Position numbers and translations under genes: made by a program | The notes under the pieces: generated by a model | The model's input: only the letters and a program-made list of their open reading frames with translations | Databases searched by the model: none | What the model was told of the DNA's origin: nothing | Shown: positions 17,561 through 25,262 of the stretch, piece after piece | Numbering within the stretch: position 1 is the stretch's first letter | Layout of the letters: every line of letters starts with the position of its first letter | Source of the DNA: Geobacter sp. SVR | GTDB lineage: Bacteria; Desulfobacterota; Desulfuromonadia; Geobacterales; Pseudopelobacteraceae | Length of the DNA: 64,000 nt | Direction: 5' to 3' | NCBI RefSeq assembly: GCF_016865365.1 | Contig: NZ_AP024469.1 | Span: forward strand, 62,001-126,000

Positions 17561-18883
17561 CACTACTGTCCGGTTAATTTCGAATGTACTGGCTTAACCA
17601 CCTGATTATTAATGTTCTTTGACACGATTGTTCTTTTTTCGATTTGAATTCATCCCGGGGCTCCGGGGTGGTACCTTCCTGACAGCTCAGGAGGGTACCA
17701 ATGAACTCTGGCCATACCGTCTTTCGGCAACTGCTTCAGTATCTTCCACGACATGAGTTCAATGTCTGCGTTCACCGATATCGCGGTGAGTACTGGGCCA
17801 AGAGTTTTTCCACATTCGACCAGTTTCTTTGTCTGGCGTATGCCCAGATGACCGGGCGTGAGAGTTTGCGGGACATTGAAACCTGTCTGAACTCTCATCA
17901 GGAGAAACTCTACCACATTGGATTTCGTGGTGATGTCTCCCGCACGACGCTTGCCGATGCGAACGAGCGCAGGGATTGGCGGATCTTTCAGGATTTTGGC
18001 CAGATCCTGATCGGTCTTGCCCAAGAGCTTTACAAGGGTGATCCGCTTGCCATCGAATTGAAGCAACCACTATTTGCTTTTGACTCTACGACTATTGATC
18101 TCTGCCTGACGTTGTTTCCGTGGGCCGAATTCCGGAAAACCAAGGCAGCGGTCAAGATGCACACGCTGATTGACCTGCGTGGAATAATCCCGACATTCGT
18201 AGCAATTACCACCGGCAAAGTGAATGATGTAAAGTTGCTGGACAGAATGCCGGTTCAAGAAGATGCCATCTATACCATGGATCGCGGCTATGTTGATTAT
18301 GCACGCTTGTTCGCAATTCATAAGCAGGGCGCATTCTTCGTCATAAGGGCCAAAGACAACCTGAAATTCAAGCGCCTCTACTCTGCACCAAAAGATAAGG
18401 AAACAGGTATACGGGCCGACCAGGTTATCACCTTGGTAACGATAAAATCGAAGAAGGGATATCCAGAACGGCTACGCCGGGTCAGCTATGTTGACAAAGA
18501 GCGAAACAAACGTCTGGTATTTCTAACCAACAACTTTGACATCCCGGCAAAGACAGTTGCTGACGTCTACAAGCAGAGGTGGCAGGTGGAGCTGTTCTTC
18601 AAGTGGATCAAGCAGCACCTGCGATTCAAGAAGTTTTACGGAACATCCGAAAATGCTGTTAAAAGCCAGATATGGGTCGGGCTCTGCATGTACCTGCTCG
18701 TGGCTATCGCCAAAAAACGACTCGGTATTCCGTGCTCGCTATACACTTTTCTACAGATTCTTGAGGTCAACTTATTCGAGAAAAAGCCCATTTCATCACT
18801 GGTTACAGAGGGTCTCAAGCAGAAAGCTGGCACTCTCGACTATAACCAGTTGAACTTATTCAATTATTAACCGGACAGTAGTG
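17561..18883. mobile_element. IS4-family insertion sequence, 1323 bp
   Basis: Terminal inverted repeats CACTACTGTCCGGTTAAT bound the element. A 9-bp duplication AGAAATTAT flanks it (17552-17560 and 18884-18892). One transposase gene fills the inside. The copy looks intact, which suggests recent arrival in the transposon. Confidence 0.92.
17701..18870 (+). CDS. IS4-family transposase
   Basis: This 389-residue DDE transposase starts with a DUF4372-like N-domain (FRQLLQYLPRHEFN). Catalytic Asp residues appear in AFDSTTIDL and in TMDRGYVDYARL, and the IS4 signature Y-x2-R-x3-E-x6-K is complete in YKQRWQVELFFKWIK. It is complete and lies within matched terminal repeats, so it is probably active. 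Confidence 0.95.
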   Translation: MNSGHTVFRQLLQYLPRHEFNVCVHRYRGEYWAKSFSTFDQFLCLAYAQMTGRESLRDIETCLNSHQEKLYHIGFRGDVSRTTLADANERRDWRIFQDFGQILIGLAQELYKGDPLAIELKQPLFAFDSTTIDLCLTLFPWAEFRKTKAAVKMHTLIDLRGIIPTFVAITTGKVNDVKLLDRMPVQEDAIYTMDRGYVDYARLFAIHKQGAFFVIRAKDNLKFKRLYSAPKDKETGIRADQVITLVTIKSKKGYPERLRRVSYVDKERNKRLVFLTNNFDIPAKTVADVYKQRWQVELFFKWIKQHLRFKKFYGTSENAVKSQIWVGLCMYLLVAIAKKRLGIPCSLYTFLQILEVNLFEKKPISSLVTEGLKQKAGTLDYNQLNLFNY

Positions 18884-19009
18884 AGAAATTATATCGATTT
18901 GAAGATATCTGTTGTCAGCCATGCTTATGAAATGCTTGGTCTGATAACGGAATTGGAGAAAAAAAGAGGTTCCAGAGATGCTGGTGGTCCATCGGAGGTT
19001 TCTCGTAGA

Positions 19010-19380
19010 GCATACCGATTAGGACGAACGTGGCCTGCATTCTCCCCGATAACCGCCCCGACAAAAGGACCAAACAGGATACCGGATTCCCAGGATGCCC
19101 TACGATACCAACTATAGCGGCACCTGCCATGGCACGTTTTGAACCACCATATCTCTTCACCCCCAGCACGGAGGCAGCGTACTCAACCACATAGGTAAGC
19201 ACAGCCATGGCTGCTCGAACCAGGAGCGTCCAGAGTTCTTCCGCCCATGCCCCGAGCAGCAATCCCGGTGCTCCCGGCACTGCCGGCAGCAGGAGTCCGG
19301 ACAATCCAGTGACTGTAAGAATAGCCCGATTAGCCAGAGTATCATTGACTGATCAGGCATGACTTGCACCATTCTAGTTG
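19010..19380 (-). pseudogene. DUF456-family membrane protein, frameshifted
   Basis: Three reading frames on the minus strand together give one DUF456 protein: DQSMILWLI, then AILTVTGLSGLLLPAVPGAP with GVKRYGGSKRAMAGAAIVGIVG, then GILFGPFVGAVIGENAGH. Two frameshifts (near 19340 and near 19100) separate these pieces. It is a small four-helix membrane protein of unknown role. Decay here and in the next fragment suggests old chromosomal DNA carried by the element. Confidence 0.72.
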
Positions 19381-19392
19381 CCATCTGAACCT

Positions 19393-19512
19393 TCACCTGC
19401 AGCTACAGCCTTGAAGCTCGCAGCCGCACTTCCTGCAGGCGTTGTCCCAATCCGGGTGGCCGGCCAGTATTGCTCGCTGCTTGGCGTCAAGCCGTTTCAC
19501 TTCAGCTCCCAT
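19393..19512 (-). CDS. Small Cys-rich protein (39 aa)
   Basis: A 39-residue frame starts MGAEVKRLDAKQRAILAGH and ends with five Cys in a short stretch (CRKCGCELQGCSC), suggesting a metal-binding knuckle. It lies between two gene remnants and may itself be a remnant. The ribosome site is weak. Function unknown. Confidence 0.4.
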   Translation of the reverse strand: MGAEVKRLDAKQRAILAGHPDWDNACRKCGCELQGCSCR

Positions 19513-19553
19513 TTCCTAGTTGTATTGCATTTCAAACATGGCAATACTCGTAC

Positions 19554-19712
19554 TTAAGAAATTTCCGTCATTTTCTGTACGATCTTCTCGATGAGCAGAT
19601 CCTCGACAGCAGCGGCGTATGTCTGGAAATGGGCTGATGCAAGATGTTGATCCAGGCAGAAGAGGTTTTTCCAGTTCTCATAGAACAGGAACATCTCAGG
19701 GGTTTCGTTGTA
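19554..19712 (-). pseudogene. Antibiotic-biosynthesis monooxygenase-like (YgiN-type) remnant
   Basis: The minus strand encodes YNETPEMFLFYENWKNLF then HLASAHFQTYAAAVEDLL and a stop, matching the C-terminal half of small ABM-domain monooxygenases (YE-W, H-x-x-x-x-HF). The N-terminal half is missing; the fragment starts next to the xseB stop. It is a truncated, non-functional piece. Confidence 0.6.
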
Positions 19713-19717
19713 CTGAC

Positions 19718-19924
19718 TCACTCGCTTTCCAGCTCTTTGAATGCGTCTAGCACTTCGGTCTCAACCTGTTTGAGCTTCATATCGAGCTCCCTGATCAGCC
19801 GGGCTCCCTCCTTGACATCTTCTGCCAGCTTGTCGATGGGGGTTTCCGAATTATCGAGCCGGGTCAGGATCTCATCCAGTCTAGCTACTTTCTGCTCATA
19901 CGTAAGCTCGTTCGCCTCACTCAC
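19718..19924 (-). CDS. xseB: Exonuclease VII small subunit
   Basis: This 68-residue helical protein (LTYEQKVARLDEILTRLDNS, PIDKLAEDVKEGARLI) is a typical XseB. It overlaps xseA by eight bases. Many XseB chains bind one XseA to make exonuclease VII, which degrades single-stranded DNA. Being cargo of a transposon it is probably an extra copy beside the host's own. Confidence 0.88.
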   Translation of the reverse strand: MSEANELTYEQKVARLDEILTRLDNSETPIDKLAEDVKEGARLIRELDMKLKQVETEVLDAFKELESE

Positions 19925-21497
19925 GGTTAGCCTCCTTTGCGGTTACCTCGCTGAGGAGCGTGCCGTCAGCCAGGCGAGTGGTAATTGTCTGTCTCTCTGT
20001 AATATCACCAATTGATCTGATGAGTGTCCCATTCGCTCCATACACCAAGGCGAACCCACGCTGCAGAGCGTTTTGCGGGTCTATAGCCTTCAGGGTGCCC
20101 ATCTTGTCGCTCAGGCTGGCGCGAGCTGTCGTGACCCGAAGAAGAATCCGCTCTTCTTTCAACCGACCCTTCAGACTGGCCAGTTCCATAGACTTGAATC
20201 TGAGAGCGGAAATGAACATGTGCCTCAGTTGGTGCCGTTTCCTTTCGTTACTGTCACTCTCGACTAGCAGACACCGCACGAACCGCTCTTTCTCAAAGCG
20301 TTGTTTCAAGCCGGACTGAGTGTCTCTGGACCGAGAAAGCCGATAATTCGCTTGAGATCTGAGTTTTTGTCGCTTGGCTACCAAGCGCTCCGAGAGGGTT
20401 TTGGTACGAGCCGGCGGTTGTGAGTGTAATTTCTCGGTTCTTCTTCCGAGAGAAATCTGCTCGGTTGCCAGCCGCTCCTGCACCTTCAGTCGCAATTCCT
20501 TGGCTTGCCCTCGTAGGGATGAAGCTGTTACATCCAAAAGTTTCCTCGGCCCTTGCTGGATACCGGTAAAAGCCCTTGCAATGTACTCGCGGTCGATTTT
20601 CAACCGGTAGGCCCAGACGGTTTTCAAGGTACTAGTTGCCTCGTCCAGTTGGCGGCGCATCTGGACAAAGCGGGCAACCAGTTCCTCTGCTGCAGCGGTC
20701 GGTGTTTTGAATGACCGGTTGGCAACATAGTCGAGCACGCTTGTGTCGATCTCATGCCCGATCCCAGTCCAGACAGGCTTGTCGTAGGATGCAATCCTTC
20801 GAGCGATTGCCTCGTTGTCCAGAAAGTAGAGGTCAGTTTTGCTCCCACCTCCCCGGACGATGAAAACAAGATCTACATCAAGCCTTGCAATCGTGTCCAA
20901 TGCCCGCAGGACCGATTTTTCTGTCTGGTCACCCTGGACCATGGCATCAGCCAAGCAAATCTTGAAACCGTAGCCGGATGTCGTGAGGGTCTGGATAAAG
21001 TCGTTGTACGCCGCGCTGCCGGCGCTGGTGATCAGGCCAAGACGTAGCGGCAGAAACGGAACAAGGAGTTGCTTGTTCGTCTCGAACAAACCTTCTTTTT
21101 GGAGGCATTCGAGGATTTCGCGCTTCTTCAGTTCCATCTCACCCAGAGCGATCGAAGGATCAGCATCGATGACTCTGAGTGACAGGCCATACTGGGAGCT
21201 GAACTGGAGAGAACAGAGGAAGCCGACCACCGTACCATTGGTGAGCACCAGATCCATACTCCTGGCTTTGAAAGCCCTCCTGATCGTGGAGAGCTCGTTC
21301 TGCCAGATAGTGCAGGCGACTTTGGCGACAATCCTTCCACCTGCATCCGTCTCGACCAGATCACAGTAGAAGGCACCACCGCGCTCACGCCCCGTCGAGA
21401 TTTCAGCTTTTACCCAGAACTGCTTGCTGATTGCAGGTTCAAGCAGTTCCGTGATCCGCTTGGTAATTGCAGAAAGGTGGAAGAATTTTCTTTCCAT
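19917..21497 (-). CDS. xseA: Exonuclease VII large subunit
   Basis: This 526-residue protein has an N-terminal OB fold (SKQFWVKAEIS), the catalytic domain (LGLITSAGSAAYNDF, VDLVFIVRGGGSKTDLYFLDNE, WTGIGHEIDTSVLDYVA, KTPTAAAEEL) and a long coiled-coil C-terminus. Length is somewhat above the usual 400-460 because of the extended coiled coil. With xseB it forms a ssDNA exonuclease. Its place in a mobile element next to a possible defence cassette hints at a role in DNA conflict, which is inference. Confidence 0.9.
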   Translation of the reverse strand: MERKFFHLSAITKRITELLEPAISKQFWVKAEISTGRERGGAFYCDLVETDAGGRIVAKVACTIWQNELSTIRRAFKARSMDLVLTNGTVVGFLCSLQFSSQYGLSLRVIDADPSIALGEMELKKREILECLQKEGLFETNKQLLVPFLPLRLGLITSAGSAAYNDFIQTLTTSGYGFKICLADAMVQGDQTEKSVLRALDTIARLDVDLVFIVRGGGSKTDLYFLDNEAIARRIASYDKPVWTGIGHEIDTSVLDYVANRSFKTPTAAAEELVARFVQMRRQLDEATSTLKTVWAYRLKIDREYIARAFTGIQQGPRKLLDVTASSLRGQAKELRLKVQERLATEQISLGRRTEKLHSQPPARTKTLSERLVAKRQKLRSQANYRLSRSRDTQSGLKQRFEKERFVRCLLVESDSNERKRHQLRHMFISALRFKSMELASLKGRLKEERILLRVTTARASLSDKMGTLKAIDPQNALQRGFALVYGANGTLIRSIGDITERQTITTRLADGTLLSEVTAKEANRE

Positions 21498-21773
21498 ACA
21501 GCGGCTACCTACTCAGGATGATGTTGCTGATTTTTGAGATCATATCGAACCCGATTCTCGCCTGCCTGTGTAGTGATGGTATTTGTTTCAGCACGTGGAC
21601 GACCTTGGTATCTAGGGGGTATTCTCGGTATCAGCCCACCCCCCGTGATGAATTTGGCAATCAGGTTACGGAGTGTTTCCGGATTGACCCTTCTGCTGTG
21701 GTAAGTTGAGCGATTCTATTCCACAAACGCGGACTCGCGGACGCCACAAGAGGATACCTGTTTGGCAGGAAAA

Positions 21774-22130
21774 TTAACCCTTCCTCTCCTCATTCAAGAT
21801 AATTCCCATTATTAGCGACCTCGCCATTGCATGACCGGGTGCATCAAATCCATTCTTAAGCTTTTGAATTATGCTGTCAACCGAAGGAGCAGCCACCTCG
21901 TTTCGGTCATCATTTAAAATATTCATACAATGAATAATAATTGAACCTGGTGGATCAACGGCACCCCCCTCGTATTTGGATACCTCACTCTGTGCTTTTC
22001 CCAGTAGATGTGCAAACTTAATCTGTGTTAGCCCGGACTTTTTGCGCGCTCTTTTGACAATGTCACTGGCGGGGATTACACTATTATTGATGTTGTTGTC
22101 CATAAAATGCATAAATTGATTATTATTCAT
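21774..22130 (-). CDS. XRE-family regulator divergent from the QueC-like cassette
   Basis: This 118-residue protein has a helix-turn-helix at about residues 24-60 (VKRARKKSGLTQIKFAHLLG, KAQSEVSKYEGG). In-frame ATG codons at 22112 and 22103 could also be starts. It is transcribed away from the OGG-like gene, with only 63 bases between the starts. Two inverted repeats ATTCA-N5-TGAAT, one over its own start and one inside it, could be its operators. It probably controls the cassette. Confidence 0.8.
   Translation of the reverse strand: MNNNQFMHFMDNNINNSVIPASDIVKRARKKSGLTQIKFAHLLGKAQSEVSKYEGGAVDPPGSIIIHCMNILNDDRNEVAAPSVDSIIQKLKNGFDAPGHAMARSLIMGIILNEERKG
21921..21935. promoter_or_regulatory. Inverted repeat ATTCA-N5-TGAAT inside the XRE gene
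   Basis: ATTCATACAATGAAT is a perfect inverted repeat with the same outer arms as the one at 22125-22139. It may be an internal operator for autoregulation. Confidence 0.45.
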
Positions 22131-22139
22131 GTGTTGAAT
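22125..22139. promoter_or_regulatory. Inverted repeat ATTCA-N5-TGAAT over the XRE start codon
   Basis: ATTCATGTGTTGAAT covers the regulator's start and lies in the divergent promoter region of the cassette. Confidence 0.55.
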
Positions 22140-22193
22140 ATTTTGTCAAGAAATGATATTCCTTATAAGAATACAGAACACCGGGGAATATTC

Positions 22194-23006
22194 ATGGCAC
22201 AGGTCGCGTTGGGAATCGTCAATGGCGAAGTAAAGGAGTGTGCATTACCTGATCCGTGGGAGAAGGTAATGGATGGGGTCGTTTGGGGAGAATTCGACAC
22301 ATTCTTTACTCCTGCATTTTGGGTGGTGCAAGCTTGGCTGGATAAGGATCAAAAGAGATACGGTGCCTACAAGCTCGGTGCTTCTTTACAAGAGGAGGTG
22401 ACAGCGTGCCTGTTGGGTGGACATGGGATACCATCCGAGGTGGGGCTGGCTGCCTATAGGGCCGTGAGAGACAGGGGATTACTAACAAAAGAAACACTGA
22501 CTCAGGAGGAATTGACCGCAGTATTGAGAGAGCCTATGGACGTTGGCGGTAGACAAGTCCGCTATCGATTTTGGAAGCAAAAATCCAAGTATCTCTGGGA
22601 ATCATTGCAGGCCATTTCTAAAGGTAATCCCCCAGAGGATCATAGAGCATTTCGCAACTGGCTTATTGAAAAATTGCCTGGAGTCGGACCCAAGACAGCG
22701 TCATGGATCACTCGCAATTGGCTTTCAAGCGACGAGGTTGCTATTATCGATATTCATATTCAACGTGCAGGCCTGCACGCTGGCTTCTTTGACAAAAACC
22801 TCACCATTGACAAAAACTACTCACAGATGGAGGCGCGCTTTCTTCAATTTGCCCATGCTATCGGTATCAGACCTGCCGTTCTGGATACACTTATATGGCG
22901 ACAAATGAAAGATTTGACCTCCACCTCAATCAAGCCAAAAACGCCGCCTAAGAATATTCACCATCAACAATATTTTTTCCCCGAAATATTAGCTGGAGCC
23001 TGCTGA
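22194..23006 (+). CDS. OGG1-like DNA glycosylase domain protein
   Basis: This 270-residue helix-hairpin-helix protein has LPGVGPKTASWITRNW with the catalytic-type Lys167 and AIIDIHIQRAG with Asp186, the two residues OGG1-like enzymes use to excise 8-oxoguanine. The N-terminal OGG beta domain is not obvious, as in short OGG-fold proteins of defence systems. The ATG at 22194 has GGGGAA about eight bases upstream; the frame is open to 22107 but would run over the regulator's start. Type IV CBASS also contains an OGG-like protein. Here it is the first gene of the cassette, and a modified base may be its substrate. Confidence 0.82.
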   Translation: MAQVALGIVNGEVKECALPDPWEKVMDGVVWGEFDTFFTPAFWVVQAWLDKDQKRYGAYKLGASLQEEVTACLLGGHGIPSEVGLAAYRAVRDRGLLTKETLTQEELTAVLREPMDVGGRQVRYRFWKQKSKYLWESLQAISKGNPPEDHRAFRNWLIEKLPGVGPKTASWITRNWLSSDEVAIIDIHIQRAGLHAGFFDKNLTIDKNYSQMEARFLQFAHAIGIRPAVLDTLIWRQMKDLTSTSIKPKTPPKNIHHQQYFFPEILAGAC

Positions 23007-23021
23007 GCGGCCTTAATTCTG

Positions 23022-23049
23022 TTGTCGAATGCCTATCAATATTTAATAT
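23022..23049 (+). promoter_or_regulatory. Possible internal promoter before the Gly-rich small protein
   Basis: TTGTCG (23022-23027) and TAATAT (23044-23049) are 16 bases apart, 62 bases before the ATG at 23111. It could drive the last four genes apart from the OGG-like gene. Confidence 0.35.
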
Positions 23050-23110
23050 TTACTCTTCAATTAGTATGACATAATATATCCCCATCTTTATTCGGTTTAG
23101 AGGGGGAACG

Positions 23111-23449
23111 ATGTCAGGAGGAGATTCGACAGGTGGTGGAGGTGGTTCGACAGGTGAAGTACTTGACTGCTCCAAGCTGTTTGAGAGGACGGTTTTAAAC
23201 TCTCCCAAGGCGGAGATCTTAGCCAAACTTGAGGCAGGGCAAGTGCTAAAGCTGATATTGATGCAGAGCGACTCAAAAAAAAGTTTGGTTGCTGTCACCT
23301 CTGAAGGAGAGGTTGCCGGCTCAATCACGACAGCCTCTCTCAGTCAGATTAAAAAATGTATAGACCAAGGTTATGGGTACATTGCCCTGGTCGAAAGTGT
23401 CGCAGGCGGTAGATGCTCGGTGCTCTTGAGACCGGAGACATTTTTATGA
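23111..23449 (+). CDS. Small protein with Gly/Ser-rich N-terminus (112 aa), possible QueC-like partner
   Basis: The protein begins MSGGDSTGGGGGSTGE, a flexible tail, followed by a compact beta-rich domain (LDCSKLFERTVLNSP, GQVLKLILMQ, SLVAVTSEGEVAGSIT, YGYIALVESVAGGRCSVLLRP) that recalls HIRAN-like or other small barrels, without a firm match. GAGGGGGAA precedes the ATG. Its stop overlaps the next start (ATGA). A Gly-rich tail on a small partner of a QueC-like enzyme suggests that the tail could be a modification site, since the QueC-like protein of type IV CBASS has been reported to attach a deazaguanine to a protein N-terminus. That link is a hypothesis. Confidence 0.7.
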   Translation: MSGGDSTGGGGGSTGEVLDCSKLFERTVLNSPKAEILAKLEAGQVLKLILMQSDSKKSLVAVTSEGEVAGSITTASLSQIKKCIDQGYGYIALVESVAGGRCSVLLRPETFL

Positions 23450-24669
23450 TCTCAATAGTCGGTGGAACCTATTACGAGTACTGTATCTCACCAGAGTGGA
23501 AATACCTCTATGGTTCGGGTTTGCGTGCTGCTGCTGCACTTTCGGATCTATGCAGTGACATCAAACTGCATACCTATGTTGGCGAATCTGCGTTTGAACA
23601 ACTGGAGGCTGTCGCGGAGGTGTTTGGCGTAACTGCCAAGCCTCAAATCTCTCCAACTACCATACGATTTAATTACTTTCACGGCTTGTCTGTCCCGGTA
23701 ATTTCTCCCCCTCGTTATGCAATCAAACAGCAAAGTCCTCTTCAAGTGGGAGACGATGTTGTACTGCAATTCGGCATGCTCGAAGGACACGCCGTCGTGC
23801 ATGGGAAAAAAGTCGTTTATGATCCACAGTCCGCAGAAACGATAGTGCCTTTTCATAGTAATGGATCAACCGCTGAGCAATTGGCTTTCGTTGCAAACAT
23901 GAGGGAATGCCGGATACTGACTGGTAAAGACGACATTGCAGAAATTATCGAGGCTTTGTTCAGTATTTATCATTGTGACGTGGCAGTCATAAAGCGCGGA
24001 AGTCAGGGAACTTGCGTCGTAACGAAAGACGACGCTGCCAAGATAGAAACAATCCAAGCTTATAAAACCGAGATGGTATGGCCAATCGGATCAGGCGACG
24101 TATTTTCTGCGGTTTTTGCGTATTATTGGGGAGTTAAAGGTGCCGACCCTTTTGCCGCAGCACAGAACGCCTCTCTGGCAACAGCAACTTTTTGCTCCAC
24201 TCAGGTGCTTCCCATCCCCGCTGATTTTCAGAAAAACTCGGCAAATATTTCACCAATCACACTGAAGCCAAAAACTGAAAAAGATAAGAAGTCGATCTAT
24301 CTGGCTGGCCCTTTTTTTAACTTGGGGCAGCGATGGGTTATCGAAGAGGCGCGTGTGGCGTTGATGCATCAAAATATGGAGGTGTTCTCGCCTCTTCACG
24401 ACGTTGGAAGGGGAGCGGCTCTGGACGTGGCTTCGGCTGATTTAAAGGGGTTGGATGAATCTGCCGTTGTCCTGGCAATTGTTGACGGCTTGGATCCTGG
24501 AACAATTTTCGAGATTGGATATGCTAGGGCGAAAAATATCCCCGTAATCTGCCTTGTCCAAGCAGAAAGGGAGGAGGATCTGAAAATGATGGCCGGAAGT
24601 GATTGTCTGATGGTCAACGACTTCACCACCGCAATTTACCAGACAGCATGGACATACCTCGAACTATGA
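23446..24669 (+). CDS. PfkB-family kinase fused to nucleoside 2-deoxyribosyltransferase
   Basis: This 407-residue fusion has an N-terminal PfkB/ribokinase domain (ISIVGG start; WPIGSGDVFSAVF with catalytic-type Asp218) and a C-terminal nucleoside deoxyribosyltransferase from about residue 282 (SIYLAGPFF, DGLDPGTIFEIGYARAKNIPV with Asp347 and Glu356). The first domain would phosphorylate a nucleoside or sugar; the second exchanges bases on deoxyribose or hydrolyses the bond. Together they could make or salvage an unusual nucleobase. The ATG at 23446 overlaps the previous stop; its own stop overlaps the QueC-like start (both ATGA), so translation is coupled. Confidence 0.85.
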   Translation: MISIVGGTYYEYCISPEWKYLYGSGLRAAAALSDLCSDIKLHTYVGESAFEQLEAVAEVFGVTAKPQISPTTIRFNYFHGLSVPVISPPRYAIKQQSPLQVGDDVVLQFGMLEGHAVVHGKKVVYDPQSAETIVPFHSNGSTAEQLAFVANMRECRILTGKDDIAEIIEALFSIYHCDVAVIKRGSQGTCVVTKDDAAKIETIQAYKTEMVWPIGSGDVFSAVFAYYWGVKGADPFAAAQNASLATATFCSTQVLPIPADFQKNSANISPITLKPKTEKDKKSIYLAGPFFNLGQRWVIEEARVALMHQNMEVFSPLHDVGRGAALDVASADLKGLDESAVVLAIVDGLDPGTIFEIGYARAKNIPVICLVQAEREEDLKMMAGSDCLMVNDFTTAIYQTAWTYLEL

Positions 24670-25262
24670 AAAGAGCGATATTAATATCAGGCGGGATAGA
24701 CTCGCTAGCATTGTGTTACTGGCAGCGTCCCGATCTCGCATTGACCATAAACTATGGACAGTTCCCTGCTGTGGCAGAAATAGGAGCATCCGCAAAAGTT
24801 TGCCAGGAACTTCAAATACCGCATGATGTGGTGACCGTAGACTGTCGACACCTTGGTAGTGGTGATCTCGCAGGAACGGAATCATTAGGGCTTTCACCAT
24901 CACAGGAATGGTGGCCTTATAGAAATCAACTGCTTGTGACCTTGGGCGCCATGAAAGGGATTCAATTGGGCGTTGTGGAGCTTTTGTTAGGATCAGTGAA
25001 GTCTGATAGTTTCCACGCCGATGGAACTGCAAATTTTTACGCCCACATGAACGCATTATTGAATTTGCAGGAAGGGGCCATGAAGGTTTCGGTCCCTGCC
25101 ATTTCCATGACGTCTGTCGAGCTTGTAAAAGCTTCTAAAATACCAGCAGAACTCTTGAGCTGGGCTCATTCCTGTCATGTCAGCAATGTTGCATGCGGCG
25201 GTTGCCGGGGCTGCTTCAAGCATCAGACGGTTATGGCCGAGCTTGGGTATGGATTTTATTGA
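24666..25262 (+). CDS. QueC-like 7-cyano-7-deazaguanine synthase homologue
   Basis: This 198-residue ATP pyrophosphatase has the PP-loop SGGIDS (residues 8-13), LTINYGQ, PYRNQLL (84-90) and a C-terminal zinc site of Cys170, 177, 180 and 183. QueC makes preQ0 from carboxy-deazaguanine. No queD, queE or folE is nearby, so it would use the host's precursor. Homologues in type IV CBASS (Cap9) and in QatABCD (QatC) serve defence rather than tRNA. The ATG overlaps the previous stop. It was probably acquired with the cassette rather than being the housekeeping queC. Confidence 0.9.
   Translation: MKRAILISGGIDSLALCYWQRPDLALTINYGQFPAVAEIGASAKVCQELQIPHDVVTVDCRHLGSGDLAGTESLGLSPSQEWWPYRNQLLVTLGAMKGIQLGVVELLLGSVKSDSFHADGTANFYAHMNALLNLQEGAMKVSVPAISMTSVELVKASKIPAELLSWAHSCHVSNVACGGCRGCFKHQTVMAELGYGFY

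Noticed and set aside
24666-25262. Housekeeping queC for queuosine synthesis
   Set aside because: It is transposon cargo, lacks queD/queE neighbours and is translationally coupled to non-queuosine genes.
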